This document shows, piece after piece, positions 1 to 5,900 of a DNA stretch of 6,999 bases. Position 1 is the stretch's first letter. The number at the start of each line of letters is the position of its first letter. Below the pieces are notes generated by a model that was not told the DNA's origin, did not search any database, and saw only the letters and a list, made by a program, of their open reading frames with translations. Location of the stretch: assembly GCA_046597185.1 (NCBI GenBank), contig JBKJLF010000404.1, positions 1 to 6,999 of the forward strand. Reading direction: 5' to 3'. The stretch is from CAMBDR01 sp046597185. GTDB lineage: Bacteria; Pseudomonadota; Gammaproteobacteria; Burkholderiales; Burkholderiaceae_D. Made by a program: the position numbers and the translations under genes.

Positions 1-131
1 CCAACTGGGTCAATGTTGGCAAAACCGCTGGACGCGGCAAGAAGTGCCCAACCCATAAGCAAATCATCCCCATCAAAGACATCTGGCTTTATCCGCTACG
101 CCAGAATTTCCGCGCTGAGCTGGGGCGGTAG
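1..131 (+). CDS. C-terminal end of a DUF4338 / DruA-like protein (5' end outside window)
   Basis: The frame with codons starting at position 3 is open from the window edge to TAG at 129-131 and gives 42 residues. They include the segment NVGKTAGRGKK and, further on, KDIWLYPLRQNF. This pairing of a G-x-T-x-GRGK turn with a K-D-I-W-L-x-P-L tail is how I remember the C-terminus of DUF4338 proteins, the family of DruA from the Druantia anti-phage system; no search was run. DUF4338 genes are also common as stand-alone, possibly transposon-linked genes, so this fragment alone does not prove a Druantia operon. The reading frame ends cleanly, so this gene may be intact to the left. What follows it is a truncated gene, so a recombination junction probably lies just downstream, roughly 132-182. 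The family call rests on about 40 residues. Confidence 0.55.
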   Translation, partial: NWVNVGKTAGRGKKCPTHKQIIPIKDIWLYPLRQNFRAELGR

Positions 132-181
132 CCGTTGCTAATAACTGTTGTGGGGGCAATCGAGCTACGGGTTCACCGAAT

Positions 182-385
182 ATTTACCGTATCGGCCTGT
201 TGCATCACCCTATTGGTTGGCTGAACCAAGCCGAGCGCCATGTGGCATCGCACCGTATCGCCGAGAGTTTTGATTTTTGGCTGCATGGGCACACGCATGA
301 TGCCTGGGTAGAAGCGCGGCATAATCATGTAAGCATCGGGGCCGGGGCAGTAGGGGGGGGGGCACGGCGGGTGAGTTTGGGATGA
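182..385 (+). pseudogene. 5'-truncated calcineurin-like metallophosphoesterase fragment
   Basis: Reading from 182 the frame gives IYRIGLLHHPIGWLNQAER and then FWLHGHTHDAW. These are the last two metal-binding blocks of the calcineurin-like phosphoesterase fold: the HHP histidine and the GHTH motif. The earlier blocks (D-x-H, GDxxD, GNHE) are absent. Upstream the frame is open only back to a stop at 116-118, in sequence that does not look like this family, so the gene has lost its N-terminal half. A TTG at 200 could start translation but has no ribosome site. At the G10 tract the frame runs on to a TGA at 383-385. The natural continuation of the domain (GEFGMNLVRLDL, then EVHLHQFRDG) is in the frame of the next entry, so this is one gene broken by a frameshift. 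It overlaps the following ATG by four bases (ATGA), so coupled re-initiation is possible. No catalytic activity is expected from this piece. Confidence 0.75.
353..362 (+). repeat. G10 homopolymer tract at the phosphoesterase frame break
   Basis: Ten consecutive G bases lie exactly where the phosphoesterase domain changes frame. A tract of 8 or 11 G would join the two halves into one open frame: both sides are open through the tract, and the plus-strand frame that starts at 382 reads back through it as GTAGEFGMN. Slipped-strand mispairing at such tracts drives phase variation in known contingency genes, and polymerase or ribosome slippage is also possible. A homopolymer miscount in sequencing would look identical. 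Confidence 0.9.
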
Positions 386-420
386 ACCTGGTCAGGCTGG
401 ATTTGCCCGATGTTGGTAAT

Positions 421-462
421 GGTGCGGCCGCTGGCAGTGGGGGTGCGGCCGCTGGCAGTGGG
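421..462 (+). repeat. Two perfect tandem copies of a 21-bp unit
   Basis: Positions 421-441 and 442-462 are identical 21-bp units. In the frame of the gene each encodes GAAAGSG, giving GAAAGSGGAAAGSG between the phosphoesterase strand LVRLDLPDVGN and the next conserved strand EVHLHQF. Because the unit is a multiple of three, copy-number change keeps the frame. Each unit contains a GCGGCCGC palindrome. It looks like a recently duplicated flexible loop insertion. Confidence 0.95.
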
Positions 463-1557
463 CGAAATGAAGTGCATTTGCACCAGTTTCGTGATGGGTG
501 GACGATACAGCCGATTCCAGTTCATGCACCGCGCGGGGTGTGGGCGTTTGCCTTGCCCGCGCGTTTGCAGATGCGGTTGGCTGGCTGGGTCAAGGGCGGG
601 TTGAGCACATTTGGCTCAGCTAGTTCTCATGCAAGTGCGAATCCAGTGGTCATACCCGGTCCTTTGCCTGCCTTACATCTGAAAAATTTCCGGGGTTTTG
701 CTGACCGGCATTTGGACTTGCATGAACGGCTGACGGTATTGGTGGCGCAAAACGGTGCGGGAAAAAGCACCATCATTGACGCTTGTTGTCTGGCTTTACG
801 GCCCTTTGTCAGTATCTTTGACCTGTCCGGCGAAGCGGATGCCGTGTTGACCCAGGACGACATCAGAATGGAATCGGCACCCGTTGGTGTGAGTCGCAAA
901 CTCCCTTGCGTCATCACTGCTACGGGCAAGCTTGCCAAAATACCTGATTTGTCGTGGAAATTGATGCGCCTTGACGAAAAGCCGGATACCAAGTTTGACC
1001 AACCCGCCCAATTTTCCACCCGTACCAAAGTCGAAGCGGACAAATTGCAGGAATGGGCGAGCGAACTCCAGACGCTGGTACGCGATAACCCTGGCCTTGC
1101 TACCAATCTGCCCATATTCGCCTGTTATGGCGCGGCGCGCATGAACTCCCGTGCTGTCTTTGCCGCCGCCGTCGCGGGTAGTGATGACCAATGCAACCGC
1201 ACCTTCGGTTACCGCGATTGCTTGAAACCCGATACCGATTTCCAGGACTTTGCTGACTGGTTTGCCTGGCTTTGCCAATGGCGCGATCAAGAGTTGGCGC
1301 GCCAGCTCAAGTTTGGTGCGGCCAGCAATGCCCGCACCCGCTGGGACGCCATGCTTAAGGTGATTCAGCAAGCCATTGACCAATTGCAAAGCGCGTTTCC
1401 GAAGCCGCAATTCATCCTTTCCACGGAGAGTGAAGCGGCACAAACCTTGCGCACCATGCTGGAACAACATTTTGGCGTGCAACACGAAGAAATGATTGAA
1501 TGCGAACGCCTGATCAGCCTGGAAGGATTCAAGCGCAAGATGGCCGCCAGAAAAAAC

Positions 1558-1564
1558 GGGGGGG
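1558..1564 (+). repeat. G7 run preceded by A6, at the 3' frame break
   Basis: Six A (1551-1556), one C and seven G (1558-1564) precede the TGA that ends the ATPase frame. Removing one G would join the frame to the following 46-codon frame without a stop. It is the second homopolymer G run sitting at a frame break of this locus. Confidence 0.85.
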
Positions 1565-1567
1565 TGT

Positions 1568-1708
1568 ATGCTGCTTGAACAAGGGCAATGCACCGAAGAG
1601 TACGCACTGGCGTGCGTGGCAGAAGCGGTGCAGGAATTATTGGACAAAACCGCCGATTTGCCTTTTGCTACGGCGATTCGGCATACGCTAACCTGGCAAG
1701 GCGGGTAG
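1568..1708 (+). CDS. Small 46-codon frame, tail of the broken ATPase gene or separate small gene
   Basis: The frame ATG 1568 to TAG 1706-1708 encodes 46 residues beginning MLLEQGQCTEEYALACVAEA and continuing with a predicted helix (VQELLDK). The ATG overlaps the end of the preceding frame by 11 bases and has no Shine-Dalgarno sequence, only the G7 run, so independent translation would depend on coupling. With one G removed upstream it becomes an in-frame extension of the preceding protein, and I favour that reading. I do not recognise the family. The composition is ordinary coding sequence (acidic, helical, few rare codons), which argues against random DNA, but the length is too short to be sure. 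Confidence 0.4.
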   Translation: MLLEQGQCTEEYALACVAEAVQELLDKTADLPFATAIRHTLTWQGG

Positions 1709-1740
1709 TTGATTGAGAGGCTGCCTCCTCGTTGTTAAAC

Positions 1741-1783
1741 GTCATTACTGACTTATTAAGCAGTTTAATATGTCAGTAATGAC
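1741..1783. repeat. 43-bp near-perfect palindrome (19-bp arms, 5-bp loop)
   Basis: The left arm GTCATTACTGACTTATTAA (1741-1759) and the right arm (1765-1783) pair at 18 of 19 positions; the outer 12 bp (GTCATTACTGAC / GTCAGTAATGAC) are perfect. The loop is GCAGT. It lies between the 3' ends of the plus-strand ATPase remnant and the minus-strand vapB, so it could act as a bidirectional hairpin, but the stem is AT-rich and no T run follows it on either strand, so a classical intrinsic terminator is unlikely. Its right edge falls eight bases inside the expected vapC start, which suggests an inserted palindromic element or a recombination scar. Confidence 0.85.
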
Positions 1784-1791
1784 CAAATCAT
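1765..1791 (-). pseudogene. Vestige of a vapC toxin start, interrupted after three codons
   Basis: On the minus strand the vapB stop overlaps an ATG as ATGA (ATG at 1791-1789), the arrangement usual for vapBC pairs, where the toxin often begins M-I. Here the frame reads MIWSLLTY and stops at once, and from base 1783 onward the sequence is the palindrome. Nothing downstream resembles a PIN-domain nuclease with its conserved acidic residues. The toxin has therefore probably been lost and only its start codon remains. Confidence 0.45.
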
Positions 1792-2018
1792 GGCAATTCA
1801 TCGCGCAATTGGTTGATCAGCGCCAAGGTGACTGGGGGCGATCCTGGCCGTACTGCCAGCAAGGCAATGCCGTTGCGTTCGCGGTTGCCAGGGTGGGCAG
1901 ATGATAAGGTCTGGCGTGCCAAGTCTGAAATTACCTGGCCTACGCTCTTGCGCTGGTGTGCGCCCATTTCTTTTGCTTTTGCGAGAACGTCATCGTCAAT
2001 AGTCAATGTGGTTCGCAT
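1788..2018 (-). CDS. vapB: VapB-type antitoxin (ribbon-helix-helix), without its toxin
   Basis: This 76-residue protein begins MRTTLTIDDDVLAKAKEMGA, then KSVGQVISDLARQTL, and ends in VRPGSPPVTLALINQLRDELP-like sequence. The first 38 residues form the beta strand and two helices of a MetJ/Arc-type DNA-binding fold. The C-terminal tail is the toxin-wrapping part typical of the VapB family that partners PIN-domain VapC ribonucleases. The length is normal and the start is fixed by a strong AGGAGGA site (2023-2029) five to six bases before the ATG. No toxin follows: downstream lie only three plausible vapC codons and then a palindrome. As an orphan it could still repress its own promoter or neutralise a VapC encoded elsewhere. 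The likely operator is the heptad repeat array at 2041-2068. The gene is divergent from higBA. Confidence 0.88.
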   Translation of the reverse strand: MRTTLTIDDDVLAKAKEMGAHQRKSVGQVISDLARQTLSSAHPGNRERNGIALLAVRPGSPPVTLALINQLRDELP

Positions 2019-2040
2019 TTTGTCCTCCTGTGCCGTTGCT

Positions 2041-2068
2041 CATCAAACATCATGCATCATACATCTTT
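2041..2068. promoter_or_regulatory. Four 7-bp direct repeats overlapping the vapB promoter, probable VapB operator
   Basis: CATC recurs at 2041, 2048, 2055 and 2062, an exact 7-bp period (CATCAAA, CATCATG, CATCATA, CATCTTT on the plus strand; NNTGATG-like on the coding strand of vapB). Ribbon-helix-helix repressors commonly bind short direct repeats at helical-phase spacing; the omega repressor, with its heptads, is a known example. A TATGAT -10-like hexamer for vapB (minus strand, 2061-2056) lies inside the array, about 38 bases before the start codon, so binding would block transcription. No convincing -35 hexamer is visible. Confidence 0.5.
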
Positions 2069-2239
2069 CTAGGTGCGATGCGATGATAGTTCGCCATAGG
2101 CGGAAATTCACAGCCAGTGCTCGATGCCGGATGGCGAGACAGCTATAATTGTGATTTACCACGCTTGAGTTGGTTGGCCCGTGTTGGCTATTGCCGCAAA
2201 TATTGTGGAATCTATTGTTGCTGAACTCCTGCATTGACG
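2069..2239. other. Intergenic region between divergent vapB and higB
   Basis: Together with the flanking control elements this gap between vapB and higB is 234 bp. Apart from the vapB heptads and the higB -10 it contains a second perfect TATAAT at 2144-2149 on the plus strand without a good -35. I see no conserved short gene here; short open frames do not show recognisable protein character. Confidence 0.6.
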
Positions 2240-2245
2240 TATAAT
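2218..2245 (+). promoter_or_regulatory. Candidate higBA promoter with perfect TATAAT close to the start codon
   Basis: A consensus TATAAT lies at 2240-2245, with a weak TTGCTG at 2218-2223 spaced 16 bp. Initiation six to eight bases after the -10 would fall at about 2252-2254, on or next to the ATG at 2253, so the transcript would be leaderless or nearly so. No Shine-Dalgarno sequence is visible between the -10 and the ATG, which fits. The upstream TATAAT at 2144-2149 could supply a longer leader instead. Confidence 0.45.
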
Positions 2246-2252
2246 CGCTGCC

Positions 2253-2573
2253 ATGTACACTATTATTGAAACGCCTGTCTTCAGTGCTGACGCCAAAGCT
2301 ATTTGGTGTGAAGATGAGCGCGGTGAATTCTGCACATGGTTGGCCCAAAATCCGCTTGTTGGCGACGTGATCCCCGGTAGTGGTGGTTGCCGCAAAGTGC
2401 GTTGGGCGCGCGCGGGCATGGGCAAGCGGGGTGGCACACGAGTGATTTATTTTAATCGGCTGGAAAATGGCGTCATTTACTTACTGGTAATTTATGCCAA
2501 AGCGGTACGCGGGAATATCCCTGCGCATTTGCTCAAGGCGATCAAGGGAGCAATCGAACATGGCAACGGATGA
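2253..2573 (+). CDS. higB: HigB/RelE-family mRNA interferase toxin
   Basis: The 106-residue product begins MYTIIETPVF. It carries the conserved pieces of the COG4737 RelE/HigB-like group: NPLVGDVIPGSGG (33-45), KVRW (48-51), GMGKRGGTRVIYF (55-67) with its run of basic residues, and LLVIYAKA (77-84). Toxins of this fold cleave mRNA on the ribosome using basic and aromatic residues, here candidates K48, R50, K58, R59, R63 and Y81. Length and start match the family, and no upstream in-frame start is better. The toxin gene precedes the antitoxin and overlaps it by 14 bases, the order typical of higBA-type modules. Nothing is truncated or frameshifted, so the toxin is probably functional and held in check by the next gene. 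The name higB reflects the general group; a RelE-like designation is equally defensible. Confidence 0.88.
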   Translation: MYTIIETPVFSADAKAIWCEDERGEFCTWLAQNPLVGDVIPGSGGCRKVRWARAGMGKRGGTRVIYFNRLENGVIYLLVIYAKAVRGNIPAHLLKAIKGAIEHGNG

Positions 2574-2844
2574 GGTTATGACTGGCAAAGCGCTGGGTGA
2601 GAAATTATTGGCTTCGGTGCGGCAAATGAACGCTGGCTTGGGTGAAGTGGTGCATTCTCCGGTATTGGCTGCGCGCCAAAAGTCGGGTTTGTCGCAAACT
2701 CAATTTGCAGCGCTGTTGGGGGTGTCGGTACGAACCCTGCAAGAATGGGAGCAGGGGCGGCGGCAACCTTCGCGTGCGGCGCAAACCTTACTCAGGGTGG
2801 CGATGGCTCACCCGGATGTGTTGCGGGAGTTGGTGGAGAGTTGA
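2560..2844 (+). CDS. higA: HigA/NadS-type helix-turn-helix antitoxin
   Basis: The start at 2560 is chosen over the longer in-frame possibility at 2494 because AGGGAG (2545-2550) lies at suitable distance and because MATDEVMTGKALGEKLLAS is the usual opening of this family. The 94-residue protein has an N-terminal helical segment that binds the toxin and a Cro/C1-type helix-turn-helix at about residues 35-72 (SPVLAARQKSGLSQTQFAAL, then GVSVRTLQEWEQGRRQP), matching COG2944/NadS antitoxins. It should neutralise the upstream toxin and repress the shared promoter. The 14-bp overlap with higB indicates translational coupling. The product looks complete. No clear terminator follows, so some read-through into the large gene 141 bp downstream is possible. 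Confidence 0.9.
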   Translation: MATDEVMTGKALGEKLLASVRQMNAGLGEVVHSPVLAARQKSGLSQTQFAALLGVSVRTLQEWEQGRRQPSRAAQTLLRVAMAHPDVLRELVES

Positions 2845-2985
2845 TTCAGGTTTGGCCCTTACCCTATCGCTTAACACCTATTGTGGTTCGCATTTTTTAG
2901 CGTGGCTCCTCGCGTATCAAACCTGCCTTATGGGTTACACTCACGGCTCAATTGAGGCAAACAAATAAATTGGCGGATAAAATCC
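2845..2985. other. Spacer between higA and the NACHT gene with possible regulatory elements
   Basis: This 141-bp spacer holds a T6 run (2893-2898) after a weak AAC..GTT stem, which is a poor terminator candidate. It also holds a 15-bp copy of the vapB start region (2882-2896) and a perfect 10-bp palindrome CTCAATTGAG (2947-2956) thirty bases before the NACHT start codon. No good sigma-70 promoter stands out; TACACT (about 2935-2940) is the best -10-like hexamer. Confidence 0.5.
2864..2910 (-). pseudogene. Possible vestige of a second vapB start
   Basis: On the minus strand, AAAATGCGAACCACA (2896-2882) exactly repeats the 15 bases around the vapB start codon (2021-2007), and an AGGAG (2910-2906) and a TTTGAT lie upstream as they do at vapB. 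The frame reads MRTTIGVKR and ends at TAG 2866-2864, so only four codons are shared. It may be the stub of a deleted paralogue, or a chance match. Confidence 0.3.
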
Positions 2986-5900
2986 ATGGCAACAAATATC
3001 CCGAGCTGGATGGATGCACCACCAGATGAGCTTTCATGCACACAACCTGTTATTTCCAAGGTGCAAGGGTTGCCTTTTAATGATTTGAGTTGGCAGAATT
3101 TTGAGCGGCTCATACTCCGCTTGGTTCGCCGCGAAGGCACGGTTCAGGACTGTAGTGTGTATGGCACGCCTGGCCAAAAACAACATGGAATTGATATCCT
3201 CTCGGTACTTACTGGTTCACCACCTGTTAGCGTGTGCTACCAATGTAAAAAGGTCGAAAAATTTGGGCCGGCAGATATTCGCGATGCCATTGATAAATTC
3301 CTGAAAGGAAAATGGATTGGTTCAGTGAAAACATTTGTCCTTTGTGTATCTAGGCCACTAGAAAGTACACAACACTGTGAAGAGATCGAGCTACAAAGAA
3401 TAAAACTAACCGAAAAGCAAATAAAATTGCAGATTTGGGACGGTTCTGAAGGTGGCGAATTATGTGAGCGCCTCAAGGAACTTCCTGAACTGGTAGATGA
3501 CTTTTTTGGCCGTGTTTGGGTAGATGCCTTCAATGGCGCGCAATCTGCAAGCGCCTTGGGTGCGCGCTTGGATGGTATCGATTTAGCACGATTAAGACAA
3601 CGCCTTCAAGATTTATATGCCGTCTTATTTAATCAGCATGACCCAGGCATTAGGGCGGAAGGCGGTCAATGCGTAGACTATCTTAGTCGTTATGTTCCTG
3701 CCGATGTAATTGAATCGAGGTCTATTACCACACGAGGCGGCGAACGGAAGGCTGACCGCGACATGCAAAACAGTCAAACCGACGGCGCTGATTTGTATGG
3801 CCGACCCTTGGAAAACAGCCGTGTGACTGCCAGCGTGGAAAATTATGAAACACGTAGAGCAGCGCTTGAATGGCTCAGTGAGCAACAGTTTTGTGTTGTT
3901 TTGGGTGAACCCGGTGCAGGAAAAAGTGCTTTGCTTCGTCACTTGGCACTCTCGCTGCTCAGCCCCGAAGTACCGTCGCAAGGGCAACTAAAACCAACTC
4001 TATTGCGGCGGCTTCCCGCATGGCTGTCGTTTGCCGGTTTTGTTGATGCCATTTGTAAAAAACCAGATTGCAGTGTTGAAGACTATTTTCACGATTGGCT
4101 GCATTTAAATAGCTTTGATGACCTCCAGGATTTGTTCAGGCGCTCTTTAGCTCATTCAGAAATTATTTTACTCGTCGATGGTTTGGATGAAGGGTTGCCA
4201 CAGGCATTTGCACAAAAAGCGATTGATCGCATTGTTGCTTTCACAAAGGCGCATAGTGCCGCTGTCATTTGCACAAGCCGCCCGCGTGAGTACAATGCAC
4301 TGGACGTTCCAACAACATGGCAAACTGCAACCCTTGCATCACTGAACGACGAGCAAATTTTGAAATTTGCCGCCCGTTGGTTCACGATTGTTGAATTGGC
4401 GGGTGCCGAATCAGCCCCATCCCCAAAAACCGATCCACGTGCCCAAAGCCGGGCAGAATCTTTTCTGGCGGCAGTGCGGGTAAGCCAGCGCACCCATCAA
4501 CTTGCGCGCACACCACTACTGTGCCAAACGCTGATCGAACTTTTTCGAACAACCCAACGCTTGCCCGAAGAGCGTGTCGCAGTTTACGAAAAAATCATTG
4601 AACTGCTCCTTGAACGCCACCCTGGTGCCCGTGTTCGTGCAGCAGGAAGTATTGTGCCGCAGCAATTGGTCGGGATGCGCCCGAGGGATATAAAAGAAAT
4701 TGTGATTCGTCTGGCAAAGGGGATGCAAGCGAACATTGCGCACGGCCTGTTTAATCGCCAACAATGCGAAAAACTTTGCGCCGAATATCTGGAGGATGAA
4801 ACAGATGGCTTAGGGCAAACAAAAGCTCAGGCGCGGCACCAAGCCGAAGACGTAGTGACACAATTGCTTTCACATTTCGGCTTACTGGTCGAAAGAGCAC
4901 CCAATCAGCTTGGTTTTGTGCATTTGAGTATTCAGGAATTTTTGGCCGCAGAAGCAATATGCCGCCAAACTGAAGAAGAGCAATTGGCATTTGTGGGGCG
5001 CGCTTGGCTGGATATTCGCTGGCGCGAATGTCTTATAAACTGGTTTGGTTTTCAGAGTTACAAGGGGAAGAAACAGTTAGCGGGGCAAGCAGCAGAGCGC
5101 ATTACCCAACTTGGCACCACTGGCGAGTTTGAACGTATTCAATCATTACAATTACGCACTAATTTGGCTTGTACTGATCTCGGGCTGCCTGTTAGCATAG
5201 CGCGAAAAGTGGTGTTGGAAGCCGCCGCCGATGTCGAAATTTCGCCGTTTTCCGAACACCGTGTTGTGCTTGCAAAGTATTTAACTTTGGGCGCGCTCGG
5301 CTCGGCAGTCTGCAATGAGTGCATTGCCGCGTTGCAGAAATGGGTGCCAGGAAGAAATACTTATGTTCGCGCAAACACGCTGACCCGATTACAGACTTGG
5401 GCACCCGCCGATGATTTAAAAGCCACATTATTACGTGCCATACACGACGAAGACCGCGCTTGCAGGGTTGCAGCCGCAATCACATTTAGCAAAGTATTTG
5501 GCCCTGCTGACGAGGCTTGCAAGGTGCTAACCAAGCTTGCCCAGACTCATACTCGGCCTGAGGTGCGGGCGGCGGCTTTAAAAGGTTTGGCAGCGCAAGT
5601 TGATTGGGGCGAGTGCGCGCTGGATGCAGCTAATTCAAATAGGGCGAGCTGCAATGTTGAACTGGCGCTCGCGGTGATTGGCATCCGGGTAAGGGCGGCA
5701 GTGAATCATGATGATGACCTTAACGTGATGTGGCGCTTGTGGAGACATGACGCCGTTCATTATTCTCAGGCAAAAGAGTTTCTTGACTTGTATTGTCAAG
5801 GTTGGCCCAAAAGACCAGGTATACGGAAAGCATTTATTGAAAAAATTGAGCACACCGAAACACCAGGTATTGAATTTGAACTTTCGTACCTGATCCAAAA

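Larger units (their letters stand above)
382..1578 (+). pseudogene. Phosphoesterase C-terminal part fused to SMC/ABC-like AAA ATPase, 3' end degenerate
   Basis: This frame of 398 codons begins inside the phosphoesterase domain. Residues 1-70 (MNLVRLDLPDV, EVHLHQFRDGWTIQPIPVHA, APRGVWAFALPARLQ) read as its end, followed by a linker. From about residue 94 an SMC/ABC-type ATPase begins: the FRGF strand at 103-106 and a Walker A at 122-130 (AQNGAGKST), typical of AAA_15/AAA_23 overcoming-lysogenization-defect-like and anti-phage ATPases. I cannot find an ABC signature, Walker B acidic pair or H-loop. The sequence after about residue 345 does not resemble the expected C-terminal lobe, and the frame stops at TGA 1576-1578 just after a G7 run. 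A 398-codon frame carrying part of two domains is short for a full ATPase of this type. The start at 382 overlaps the previous stop (ATGA) and has only a poor ribosome site, so I read it as a frameshift product. It is probably inactive, unless slippage restores it. Confidence 0.7.

Noticed and set aside
627..1647. Long minus-strand open frames of 162 and 283 codons opposite the ATPase
   Set aside because: They lie antisense to the clear ATPase coding sequence with Walker A and FRGF motifs, have no family character, and are explained as shadows of the coding strand.
1733..1783. Integron attC site, since GTTAAAC lies beside the palindrome and toxin-antitoxin genes are common cassettes
   Set aside because: The GTTRRRY-like heptamer is on the wrong side of the hairpin and no matching RYYYAAC is present at the other end; the arms also lack the usual unpaired extrahelical bases.
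1741..1783. Classical Rho-independent terminator
   Set aside because: The stem is AT-rich and long, and no T run follows it on either strand.
1813..2148. Plus-strand frame of 111 codons opposite vapB
   Set aside because: It covers the antisense of vapB, which has a strong ribosome site and clear family sequence; the predicted product has no recognisable motif.
2175..2236. Possible gene remnant reading VLAIAANIVESIVAELLH before higB
   Set aside because: It has no start codon or ribosome site, is very short and matches nothing I recognise, so it is probably chance.
2494..2559. Longer start for the antitoxin at 2494
   Set aside because: The extra 22 residues are only the shifted-frame reading of higB, and a good ribosome site and family-typical N-terminus support 2560.
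2643..2968. Plus-strand frame of 108 codons overlapping higA
   Set aside because: It is an out-of-frame shadow of higA extended through the spacer, rich in Trp, Cys and Arg as frame shadows often are.
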